Assembly (NCBI RefSeq): GCF_004123905.1
Contig: NZ_MZXW01000050.1
Location: 434,001 to 498,000 of the forward strand
Length of the DNA: 64,000 nucleotides
Direction of reading: 5' to 3'
Source: Bradyrhizobium betae
GTDB lineage: Bacteria > Pseudomonadota > Alphaproteobacteria > Rhizobiales > Xanthobacteraceae
The position numbers and the translations under genes were made by a program. This document shows positions 24,123 to 32,257 of this stretch, piece by piece. Each line of letters starts with the position of its first letter. Positions within the stretch are counted from its first letter, which is position 1. Under the pieces are notes generated by a model. It was not told the DNA's origin. It saw only the letters and a program-made list of their open reading frames with translations, and made no database searches.

Positions 24123-26251
24123 GATGCAAGCTCCATGGCTGCGATGATCCTGTCGCGCGTGATCGGCAGGTCGCGCACGCGAACGCCGAGGCAATCATAG
24201 ACCGCATTCGCGATCGCGGCGGTCACGGGGCCGTGGGCGGCTTCGCCGGCGCCGACCGGCTCGATCTCCGGCCGCTGGATGATCTCGACATCCACCGCCG
24301 GCACGTCGCTGAAGGTCAGGATCGGATACTCCGTCCAGGACGTCGATGTGATGCGGGTCCGGTCGAAGCGGACGCGCTCCTTCAGCACCCAACTTGTGGC
24401 CTGAATCGCGCCACCCTCGATCTGGTTGATCACGCCATCGGGATTGATGGCCTCGCCGACGTCGACCGCAAGCGTCAGCCGCCTCACGCGGATGTCGTCT
24501 GCGCCTTCGATCTCCGCGATCGCGGCGCAATAGGCGCCCGTGTTCTTGTAGCGCGCGAATGCGACGCCGTGACCGACACCGGATCGCCTCTCGGGCTTCC
24601 ACGCCGCGCGTCGCGCCGTGGCGCGGATGACGTCCTTGGCCCGATCGTCACGGAGATGCCGCAAGCGAAATTCGATCGGGTCCTCACCACGCAAGGCGGC
24701 GATTTCGTCGAGCACGGATTCGATCGCGAACACATTGCCTTGCGCACCCAGGGTCCGCAGCGCCGAGGTGCGCACTGGCATTGTCAGCAGCCGGTGGCTC
24801 GTGATCGTCCAGGCCGGAAGATCATAGAGCGGGACGGAGTTGCGGTCGCCGCCGCCGCCATTGGCCGCGGGCGGGTTCGTTGAGATCATGCGGGGGTAGG
24901 GATTTGCGATCTCGGATGCGGCGAGCAGGGCCGGCTGCGTTGCGCGTCCCGGCCGCGCCGCATGGCCGTTGCTCCAGATCGCATGGCGCCAGCCCACGAT
25001 CTCGTTATCCGCGTCGAGATCGGCCTCGATCTCGATGGCCATGGCCGCGCCGAACGGCGCGTGGGACATCTCGTCGTGGCGCGACCACTGCACCCGGACC
25101 GGACGGCCACCGCCGGCTTTCGCCAGCAGCACGGCATCGAGCGCGACGTCGTCGGCCGCATTGTGACCGTAACAGCCCGCGCCCTCCATGTGCTCGACGA
25201 CGATGTTTTCGGCGGGCAGCTTGAGCACGATCGCGAGATCGGCGCGCAGCAGATAGACGCCCTGGCTGTGCGTCCAGACATGGACGCGACCGCCATCCCA
25301 TTGCGCTATGGCGCAGGAGGGCGCGATCGAGGCGTGTGCGATGTAGGGACGGGTGTATTGCCGGCGGACGGTGCGTGCAGCTTTCTTCGTCGATGCCGCC
25401 GTCCTGGTGTCGATGACGGTCGTCTCGACCGGCTGACTCTTCAGGAAGCCTGCCAGATCATCTTCATCAGGCAGCGGCTCGGCTGCCGACCACGTCGCGC
25501 CTTTGCGCAAGGCTTTCAGTGCGACTTCCGCCGCCGCCTCGCTGTCGGCGACCACGCCGGCAAATCCGCCGTCACGGACGATCGCAATGAAGCCGGGGAC
25601 GGCGTGCGCAGCCGTCTCGTCGAGCGAGATCAATTTGGCGCCCGAGATCTCCGGCCGCAGCATGCGTCCGTGCAGGAGGCCCAGTCGCGCATGATCATGA
25701 ATGAAGCGCGGCCGCGCGAACACCTTGTCGGGAATGTCGACACGCTGGGTCGAATGTCCGGCGACCGCGCGCTTGGCAATGCTCTTCGCCCGTGCGCCTG
25801 TGGTCGCGTCGTGGTCGAGCGAGACCTCGCCAGCCAGCTCCCAATAGCTGGTCCTGACATTGCCGGTGCCCAAGATCGTGCCATCATCGACTTCGAGCAG
25901 CGACGGGTCGACACCAAGACGCTCCGATGCAGCAGCGAGGATGCGCTGGCGCACCTCGGCGCAGGCGTGTCGCAGCGCGCGGCCGGATTGCTGGATCGAC
26001 AGGCTCCCCGAGGTGACACCTTCGTTCGGGCTGGTCGCCGTCGAGGCGCGGATCATCTCGATCCTGGTGATATCGACGTCGAGCTCGTCAGCCGCGATCT
26101 GGGCCAGCGCCGTGACGATGCCCTGGCCGATCTCGACCTTGCCGGGCGAGATCGTCACGCGGCCTTCGCCGCTGAACCTCACCCAGGACGACAGTCTTGG
26201 ATTGGCGACGAGGCTGACCGGCAGCTTTGGGGCAGGGGACGGCTCGCTCAT
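24119..26251 (-). CDS. xanthine dehydrogenase-family molybdopterin-binding subunit (IorB-like)
   Basis: Catalytic subunit of 710 aa of a two-subunit molybdenum hydroxylase of the isoquinoline 1-oxidoreductase type, which adds water-derived hydroxyl to N-heterocycles or aldehydes. Features include GKVEIGQGIVTALAQIAADEL near the N-terminus, HMEGAGCYGHNAADDVA in the middle, and the C-terminal GAGEAAHGPVTAAIANAV with the catalytic Glu of the G-x-G-E motif. No FAD subunit or signal peptide is seen. It overlaps the 2Fe-2S subunit gene upstream and the ModA-like gene downstream by 4 bp each. Confidence 0.9.
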   Translation of the reverse strand: MSEPSPAPKLPVSLVANPRLSSWVRFSGEGRVTISPGKVEIGQGIVTALAQIAADELDVDITRIEMIRASTATSPNEGVTSGSLSIQQSGRALRHACAEVRQRILAAASERLGVDPSLLEVDDGTILGTGNVRTSYWELAGEVSLDHDATTGARAKSIAKRAVAGHSTQRVDIPDKVFARPRFIHDHARLGLLHGRMLRPEISGAKLISLDETAAHAVPGFIAIVRDGGFAGVVADSEAAAEVALKALRKGATWSAAEPLPDEDDLAGFLKSQPVETTVIDTRTAASTKKAARTVRRQYTRPYIAHASIAPSCAIAQWDGGRVHVWTHSQGVYLLRADLAIVLKLPAENIVVEHMEGAGCYGHNAADDVALDAVLLAKAGGGRPVRVQWSRHDEMSHAPFGAAMAIEIEADLDADNEIVGWRHAIWSNGHAARPGRATQPALLAASEIANPYPRMISTNPPAANGGGGDRNSVPLYDLPAWTITSHRLLTMPVRTSALRTLGAQGNVFAIESVLDEIAALRGEDPIEFRLRHLRDDRAKDVIRATARRAAWKPERRSGVGHGVAFARYKNTGAYCAAIAEIEGADDIRVRRLTLAVDVGEAINPDGVINQIEGGAIQATSWVLKERVRFDRTRITSTSWTEYPILTFSDVPAVDVEIIQRPEIEPVGAGEAAHGPVTAAIANAVYDCLGVRVRDLPITRDRIIAAMELAS

Positions 26252-26718
26252 GACGTCGCCATTTCCGAGGCGGCCCGTAGCACGGCGCGGACCATGCGGT
26301 TATGCGATCCGCAGCGGCACAGATTGCGATCCAGCGCCGCTCTGACCTCGGCCTCTGTCGGCGACGGATTGCGCTTCAGCAGTGCCGCCGCGCTGATCAA
26401 TATCCCCGAGACGCAATAGCCGCATTGCATAGCCTGCTCGGAGATGAAGGCGCGTTGCAGGGGATGCGGTTGCTCCACTGTACCGAGGCCTTCTGTCGTG
26501 ACGACGTCCTTGTCCGCAACCGACCACATCGGCATGTCACAGGACGCCATCGCGCGGCCATCGACCATGACATGACAGGCGCCGCATTCACCGGCCCCGC
26601 AGCCGAAATGCGCGCCGGTGATGCCGAGCCGGCCGCGCAGCACATCGAGCAGCGACTGATCCGGATCGGCATCCACGGCCATCGCCGCGCCGTTGAGCTG
26701 GAATTCAATGACGGGCAT
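26248..26718 (-). CDS. 2Fe-2S subunit of the molybdenum hydroxylase (IorA-like)
   Basis: Electron-transfer subunit of 156 aa with two 2Fe-2S clusters. The plant-type N-terminal site is CGAGECGAC...C and the C-terminal helical site is CGYC...CRC. It would pass electrons from the molybdenum centre to an external acceptor, not encoded nearby. The stop overlaps the large-subunit start by 4 bp, and the gene begins 15 bp after the binding-protein gene. Confidence 0.92.
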   Translation of the reverse strand: MPVIEFQLNGAAMAVDADPDQSLLDVLRGRLGITGAHFGCGAGECGACHVMVDGRAMASCDMPMWSVADKDVVTTEGLGTVEQPHPLQRAFISEQAMQCGYCVSGILISAAALLKRNPSPTEAEVRAALDRNLCRCGSHNRMVRAVLRAASEMATS

Positions 26719-26733
26719 TCTCGATCTACCGCC

Positions 26734-27702
26734 TCACGATTTGTCGAACTTCTTGACGACATCTGCCCATCTCTCGATGTCGCCGCGCAGGAATTTGTCG
26801 AATTGCTCCGGCGTCATGGACATGGGTACGGCACCCTGTTCGGTCCAGAGCTTTATGATGTCGGGCCGCTTCACCATTGCGTTCACGGCGGCATTGAGCT
26901 TGTCGATGACAGGCTTTGGCGTGCCGGCCGGCGCCATCAGGCCGAGCCAGATGGTCGCCTCATAGCCCGCGACGCCCGCCTCGCCAGCGGTGGGCACGTT
27001 CGGCAGCACGGCCGAGCGTTGTTTGCCCGTGGTGGCCAGAGCACGGACCTGGTTCTCGCCGACGTTCGGCGCCATTGCCGTGACCGCGTCGATCATCATC
27101 TGCACCTGTCCGCCGATCACGCCGCTACGCGCCTCGCCGCTGTTGCGATAGGGCACATGGACGACGTCGATGCCCGCCATCGCTTTGAACAGCTCGCCGG
27201 CCATGTGATAGGGCGTGCCCTGCCCGGAGGAGGCGTAGTTCAGCTTGCCCGGTTGCGCCTTGGTGAGTGCGATGAACTCTTGCAACGTTTTCGCCGGAAC
27301 CTGCGGGTTCACCACGATGACGAGATCGGAAGAGTTCACCGGCGCGATCGGCGCGAGGTCGCGCATCAGCTCGTATTTGCGCTTGTCCGGCGTCAGCAGC
27401 GATTCGTTCGCCGTCTGGGTGTTGGACATCATCAGCAGCGTGTAGCCGTCGGCCGGCGATTTTGCCGCCTCGACCGTGCCGATGACGCCGCCCGCGCCGG
27501 TGCGGTTCTCGATCACGAAGGGCTGGCCAAAACTCTCCTGGAGCACGTTGCCGATCAGCCGGGCCGCGACGTCGGCCGGGCCGCCTGCGCCGAAGGGCAC
27601 GACGATCCGGACCGCGTGGTTGGGATAATCCTGTGCGAATGAGGGGGCGGCGGCGCATACGCCGAGCAGGCCGGCCAGCGCCAGCATCAATCGTCGGGCC
27701 AT
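26734..27702 (-). CDS. TTT (Bug family) solute-binding protein
   Basis: Tripartite tricarboxylate transporter receptor of 322 aa, TctC/Bug family, with a signal peptide ending AAPSFA|Q. Typical features are VRIVVPFGAGGPADVAAR, GTVEAAKSPADGYTLL and VPTAGEAGVAGYEA. No TctA/TctB lies beside it, a common state for Bug proteins, which then rely on shared permeases. The ATG at 27702 has AGGGAGG upstream. It is the first gene of the operon with the molybdenum hydroxylase and probably captures that enzyme's substrate. Confidence 0.9.
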   Translation of the reverse strand: MARRLMLALAGLLGVCAAAPSFAQDYPNHAVRIVVPFGAGGPADVAARLIGNVLQESFGQPFVIENRTGAGGVIGTVEAAKSPADGYTLLMMSNTQTANESLLTPDKRKYELMRDLAPIAPVNSSDLVIVVNPQVPAKTLQEFIALTKAQPGKLNYASSGQGTPYHMAGELFKAMAGIDVVHVPYRNSGEARSGVIGGQVQMMIDAVTAMAPNVGENQVRALATTGKQRSAVLPNVPTAGEAGVAGYEATIWLGLMAPAGTPKPVIDKLNAAVNAMVKRPDIIKLWTEQGAVPMSMTPEQFDKFLRGDIERWADVVKKFDKS

Positions 27703-27938
27703 TGCGCCCACCTCCCTGATATCGTTCTTGTTGGCCGGCACTCTAGCGGCAGGGGATGCGGACTGTCGACGCCTCACAAAGCCGATCGGGCGGGGAATAT
27801 CGGGCTGTTTTCGGTGTGACCGCGCCGCATTTCGCGGTCGCGGCAGGAACCGGCGGCGCATGCGGTTTGAGCAAATCGCATAGGCATTGCGGATAAATGC
27901 CCTCGGCGGGCTGGTATTTTGGTGTTACGAACTGGGAC

Positions 27939-30029
27939 ATGAACCAGCACGCCAAGATCGAAATCCGCCATTCGACCTGTCCGCATGATTGCCCCTCGGC
28001 CTGCGCCCTCGATATCGAGGTGGTCGAGGGACGCAGCATCGGTCGCGTCCGTGGTTCGAAAAAGCAGACTTACACGGCGGGCGTGGTGTGCGCCAAGGTC
28101 GCTCGCTACGCCGAGCGCATCCATCACCCCGGACGGCTGTTGCATCCGCTGCGCCGAACGGGTCCGAAGGGCTCCGGGCAGTTCGCGCGGATCACCTGGG
28201 ACGAGGCGCTGGACGAGATCGGGCATCGCTTCAATCAGGCCGAGCGCGCGTTCGGCGCGGAATCGATCTGGCCTTATTACTATGCCGGCACGATGGGGCT
28301 GGTGATGCGCGACGGCCTCAACCGTCTCACGCATGTGAAGAAATATTCGCGCTTCTATCAGACCATCTGCGCCAATGTCGGGCGGATCGGTTTTGCGATC
28401 GGCACCGGCAAGATCGCCGGCGTCGATCCGCGCGAGATGGCGCTCTCCGACCTCGTCGTGATCTGGGGCACCAATCCCGTCAACACGCAGGTCAATGTGA
28501 TGACGCACGCCGCCCGTGCCCGCAAGGAGCGCGGCGCGAAGATTGCGGCGGTCGACATCTACGACAACGAAACGATGAAGCAGGCGGACATCAAGGTCCT
28601 GCTGCGACCCGGTACCGACGGCGCCTTTGCCTGCGGCGTGATGCACGTTCTGTTCCGCGACGGCTATGCCGACCGCGCCTATATGGACAAATACACCGAC
28701 TGCCCCGCCGAGCTCGAGGCGCATCTGAAGACACGCACGCCGGAGTGGGCGTCTGCGATCTGCGGCGTTCCGGTGGCGGAGATCGAGGCCTTTGCCAAGG
28801 CGGTCGGCGAGACCAAACGGACCTTCTTTCGCCTCGGCTACGGCTTCACCCGTTCGCGCAACGGCGCGACGCAGATGCATGCCGCGAACTGCATTCCCGC
28901 GGTAACAGGTGCCTGGCAATATGAAGGCGGCGGCGCTTTCTTCAACAATTACGCGCTGTGGCATTTCAACGAATCCCTCATCGAAGCCCACGACGCGATC
29001 GATACGACCACGCGCGCACTCGACCAATCGCAGATCGGCCGCATCCTCACCGGCGATGCCGAAGCCCTGCTCGGCAAGGGGCCAGTCAAGGCAATGCTGA
29101 TCCAGAATACCAATCCGATGACGGTGGCGCCGGAGCAGGCGCTGGTGCGTCAGGGATTTGCACGCGAGGATCTGTTCGTCGCAGTGCACGAGCAGTTCAT
29201 GACCGAGACGGCACAGATGGCCGACATCGTGCTGCCGGCGACCATGTTCATGGAGCATGACGACCTCTATTACGGCGGCGGCCATCAGCACATCTCGGTC
29301 GGGCCGAAGCTGATCGACTCGCCCGGCGAATGCCGCTCCAACCATCAGCTGTTGCAGGCGCTGGCGCCGCGGCTTGGCGCGCAGCACAAGGGTTTTGAGA
29401 TGACGCCGCGCGAGTTGATCGACGCGACGCTGAAGCTCAGCGACCACGGGGACATCGCCAGCCTCGAAGCCGATATCTGGCGCGATTTGCAGCCGGACTT
29501 CCGCACCTCGCATTATCTCGACGGCTTCGCTCATGCCGACAAAAAATTCCATTTTAAAGCCGATTGGGCGCATCCGCCGTTCGGCCGGACGATGGGCGAT
29601 TTCGACAAGATGCCTGATCTGCCGGACCATTGGGCGGTGATCGAGCACACCGATCAGGCCCATCCGTTCCGGCTCGCGACCAGCCCCTCGCGAAGCTTTC
29701 TCAACACCACCTTCAACGAGACGCCGTCCTCGCAGGCGCGCGAGGGCAAAGCGAGCGTGATGATTCATCCGCTGGATGCGGCAGCACTCGACATCGCCGA
29801 CGGCGATGCCGTGACGCTCGGCAACACCCGCGGCGAGACCTCGCTGGTCGCCGTATTGTTCGAGGGTGTGCGGCGCGGCGTGCTGATCGCGGAGTCCGTG
29901 CACCCCAACAAGAATCATATCGGCGGTCGCGGCATCAATACGCTGACGGGGGCCGATACGATCGCGCCGATCGGTGGCGCTGCATTCCACGACAACAAGG
30001 TGTGGATCAGGAAAGCGGCCTCGGCCTGA
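27939..30029 (+). CDS. molybdopterin oxidoreductase, DMSO reductase superfamily
   Basis: Cytoplasmic molybdopterin enzyme of 696 aa. The N-terminal 4Fe-4S site is C14-x3-C18-x3-C22 with C51 downstream. Then come the molybdopterin domains and a C-terminal dinucleotide-binding domain (about 575-690, with HPNKNHIGGRGINTLTG). No Tat signal is present. The branch includes formate-dehydrogenase-like and other oxidoreductases of unknown substrate. The ATG at 27939 is favoured since the cluster motif starts soon after it; ATG 27897 is possible. It is divergent from the Bug gene and followed by a crotonase. Confidence 0.88.
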   Translation: MNQHAKIEIRHSTCPHDCPSACALDIEVVEGRSIGRVRGSKKQTYTAGVVCAKVARYAERIHHPGRLLHPLRRTGPKGSGQFARITWDEALDEIGHRFNQAERAFGAESIWPYYYAGTMGLVMRDGLNRLTHVKKYSRFYQTICANVGRIGFAIGTGKIAGVDPREMALSDLVVIWGTNPVNTQVNVMTHAARARKERGAKIAAVDIYDNETMKQADIKVLLRPGTDGAFACGVMHVLFRDGYADRAYMDKYTDCPAELEAHLKTRTPEWASAICGVPVAEIEAFAKAVGETKRTFFRLGYGFTRSRNGATQMHAANCIPAVTGAWQYEGGGAFFNNYALWHFNESLIEAHDAIDTTTRALDQSQIGRILTGDAEALLGKGPVKAMLIQNTNPMTVAPEQALVRQGFAREDLFVAVHEQFMTETAQMADIVLPATMFMEHDDLYYGGGHQHISVGPKLIDSPGECRSNHQLLQALAPRLGAQHKGFEMTPRELIDATLKLSDHGDIASLEADIWRDLQPDFRTSHYLDGFAHADKKFHFKADWAHPPFGRTMGDFDKMPDLPDHWAVIEHTDQAHPFRLATSPSRSFLNTTFNETPSSQAREGKASVMIHPLDAAALDIADGDAVTLGNTRGETSLVAVLFEGVRRGVLIAESVHPNKNHIGGRGINTLTGADTIAPIGGAAFHDNKVWIRKAASA

Positions 30030-30161
30030 GGCGCACTCGCGCGTCGATCGTCTGCAAATTTGTGTCGAGGCGCTAAAGCGGCGCCGCGCCGCAGATTGCC
30101 CTTGCACCTCGCACCCGAGCTGCCGCAAATGGCTGCAAAACGGGAGCAAGGAAGCGATGTC

Positions 30162-30944
30162 ATGACCGACACCACAGCTGTCATCACCGAGAAGCGCGGG
30201 CAGGCGTTCTGGATCACCATCAACCGGCCGGAGAAGCGCAACGCGCTGAATGGCGATGTCATCGCCGGCATCACACGCGGCTATCGCGACGCGCATGACG
30301 ACAAGGACGTTCGCGTCATCGTGCTGACCGGCGCGGGCGACAAGGCGTTCTGCGCCGGCGCCGATTTGCAGAATTCCGGCGCGGCCTTCGCGATGGATCA
30401 TTCCAGGCCGAATGTCGATTATGCCGATCTGCTGCGCCTGTCGCAGAACGCCACCAAGCCCGCGATCGCGCGGGTCGGCGGCGTCTGCATGGCCGGCGGC
30501 ATGGGCTTGCTCTGCATGACCGACATGGCGGTGGCTGCCGATCACGTCATCTTCGGCCTGCCGGAGGTGAAGGTCGGCGTGTTCCCGATGCAGGTGCTGA
30601 GCCTGTTGCAGTCCATCGCACCGCCGCGCCTCGTCAACGAATGGGCGCTCACGGGCGAGCCCTTTGACGCGAGAGCGGCGCAAGGGGCGGGGCTGCTCAA
30701 CTACGTCGTGCCCACGGCCGAGCTCGACGCAAAAGTCGATTGGCTGATCGACCGCATCGTCGACAAATCCCCGACCGCGATCCGCCGAGGCAAGTACGCC
30801 ATGCGCGCCATCGCCTCGATGTCGTTCGACGAGAGCATCGCCTACACGGAAAGCCAGATCGCGCTGCTGGCGATGACCGAGGATGCCAGGGAGGGGCTGA
30901 AGGCGTTTGGGGAAAAGAGGAAGCCGGTCTGGACGGGACGGTGA
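30162..30944 (+). CDS. enoyl-CoA hydratase/isomerase family protein
   Basis: Crotonase-fold enzyme of 260 aa. The oxyanion-hole region is GDKAFCAGADL and the later GGVCMAGGMGLL; a glutamate in LPEVKVGVFP fits the catalytic position, so hydratase activity is plausible. The ATG at 30162 has AAGGAAG upstream. It follows the molybdopterin enzyme by 132 bp. The CoA ester it acts on is unknown. Confidence 0.9.
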   Translation: MTDTTAVITEKRGQAFWITINRPEKRNALNGDVIAGITRGYRDAHDDKDVRVIVLTGAGDKAFCAGADLQNSGAAFAMDHSRPNVDYADLLRLSQNATKPAIARVGGVCMAGGMGLLCMTDMAVAADHVIFGLPEVKVGVFPMQVLSLLQSIAPPRLVNEWALTGEPFDARAAQGAGLLNYVVPTAELDAKVDWLIDRIVDKSPTAIRRGKYAMRAIASMSFDESIAYTESQIALLAMTEDAREGLKAFGEKRKPVWTGR

Positions 30945-30956
30945 GAGGGCGCTCGC

Positions 30957-31092
30957 GTGTCCCGGACGCGCTGCAGCGTGCAACGCTGCTGCGCAGAGCC
31001 GGGACCCAGAACGCGGCAGGGTAACACGCGGTAAGATGGGCCCCGGCTCTGCAGCGCACCGCTGAAGAAGCGCTGCGCTGCGTCCGGGGCAC
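30957..31092. repeat. long imperfect inverted repeat (dispersed intergenic palindrome type)
   Basis: Left arm about 30957-31009 and right arm about 31035-31092 are imperfect reverse complements over more than 50 bases, both carrying CCGGACGC at the outer end and AGAGCCGGG near the inner end. A transcript would fold into a long hairpin. It looks like the repeated palindromes common between Bradyrhizobium genes. Confidence 0.65.
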
Positions 31093-31122
31093 GAGACCCC
31101 CGGCTAGATCGACCAAGTTCAC

Positions 31123-31810
31123 ATGTCAAACAGCAGACGCAGATTCGCCTTCTCGCGGCGCAGTGCGCCCGAGCTTTGCTCTTCGCTTCACGCCCTCTCC
31201 GAGGAAAGGGCGCAGGGAAGGCCGGGTGCCGGCTGGCACCCGCAAGACTCCCGTGCAAGAATGATGCACACGCAAGGCACAGGAGCGATGACAGGGCAGC
31301 CAGACATCCGGCCTTCCCTGCGCAGTGGTTTGACGGCTTATGCGCGCTCTCCCCGGAGACGAGTTCCCTTTTGCCTCCGTCACCTCCGCGAAATTCACGG
31401 ACGCCGCCCCGGTTGAAGCGGCGTCGCATTCGCAGAGGCTTGACCGTAGCAACGACGGCCAGGACCACGCGGTTTCGCCGTACGCATTCAGCGCCGTCCG
31501 TCGTGTGCGGGAGGTCGCGCGCTCACGGGGTTCATCCCGCCCTGCACACGTCCTTTCCGCATCGACGCTGATCGCGTCCACCGCAGCCCGATCCGCGGCT
31601 CGTGACGACGTACGACCGCCCCTTTCCCGGATCGGGATGGCGAGAGAATGCGTCAAAACAGAAATTCTGTAAAGGCGAATATTTTGTCGGGCGGTGGTTG
31701 ACCGAGGGGATGGGTGTTTTGCCCGTCGGGCAGCGCAAGCGCTGGTGCGTAGGGGGGTTACGCCCTGCGGACTACGCTTCGCGCAGCCGCAGTGCTAACC
31801 CACCCGACGG
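31123..31810. repeat. non-coding dispersed repeat region
   Basis: About 690 bp with no supported gene. Reading frames here have the arginine/serine-rich look of spurious translations often annotated in Bradyrhizobium genomes. The left part holds a structured RNA-like element at 31200-31325. The right end (31680-31810) has further short hairpins and a GGGTTACGCC-type motif typical of rhizobial intergenic repeats. Copy number elsewhere cannot be seen from this window. Confidence 0.55.
31200..31325 (+). ncRNA. structured element resembling a cobalamin-riboswitch aptamer
   Basis: A perfect 16-bp closing stem pairs 31210-31225 (GCGCAGGGAAGGCCGG) with 31308-31323. Inside are a GGGTGCC-ggct-GGCACCC hairpin (31224-31241) and a GTGCA/TGCAC hairpin (31253-31269). 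The single-stranded text CCCGCAAGACT and GATGACAGGGCAGCCAGACA resembles the conserved CCCGCAACTGT and AGCCAGG parts of cobalamin aptamers. No gene follows in the same direction, the next one being antisense. The RNA class is a hypothesis; the folding potential is seen directly. Confidence 0.35.
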
Positions 31811-31814
31811 CGCC

Positions 31815-32243
31815 TCACCCCGCGTTGGCCTTGAGGCCCGCCGCCTGAATGCCCGCGACCGCGCAGGCCTCGTCATTGTCGGAGGTGTCGCCGGACACGC
31901 CGACGGCGCCGAGCAGCGTGGTGCCGTCCATGATCAGCACGCCGCCGGGGACCGGCACCAGAGCGCCCTTCGCCATGGTGTTCACGGCATCGATGAAATA
32001 GGCCTGCTCCTGGGCGCGCTGGAACAGCGCGCGCGAGCCCATGCCCATGGCGAGCGCGCCATAGGCCTTGCCGTGGGCAATCTCGGCGCGCATCAGGCTG
32101 GTGCCGTCCTGCGCCGCCGCGAGCTTGAGCACGCCGCGCGCGTCCAGGATGGTGACGACCAGCGGCTTCAGCTTCAGCTCGCCCGCTTTTGCGAAGGCGG
32201 CGTCGAGGATTTTTCGAGCAGTGTCGAGCGTGAGATCAGCCAT
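31815..32243 (-). CDS. GlcG/HbpS heme-binding-fold family protein
   Basis: Small cytoplasmic protein of 142 aa of the GlcG/HbpS family, named for the glycolate-oxidation cluster. Typical features are LVVTILDARGVLKLAAAQDG, the alternating GALVPVPGGVLIMDG region and the terminal GAVGVSGDTSDNDEACAVAG. Function in the cluster is not settled (cofactor- or heme-degradation-related binding has been suggested for the family). It follows the FAD/Fe-S oxidase by 14 bp and is likely co-translated with it. Confidence 0.88.
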   Translation of the reverse strand: MADLTLDTARKILDAAFAKAGELKLKPLVVTILDARGVLKLAAAQDGTSLMRAEIAHGKAYGALAMGMGSRALFQRAQEQAYFIDAVNTMAKGALVPVPGGVLIMDGTTLLGAVGVSGDTSDNDEACAVAGIQAAGLKANAG

Positions 32244-32257
32244 AGCTGGTTTCCTTT

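Noticed and set aside
27774..30983. A 1069-codon open frame antisense to the molybdopterin enzyme and crotonase genes
   Set aside because: It mirrors real genes on the other strand, has biased arginine/alanine/histidine content and no domain pattern; such long antisense frames are common in high-GC DNA.
31123..31672. Several open frames of about 100-200 codons
   Set aside because: They lie in a repeat with strong RNA structure, overlap on both strands and have low-complexity R/S/A-rich translations.
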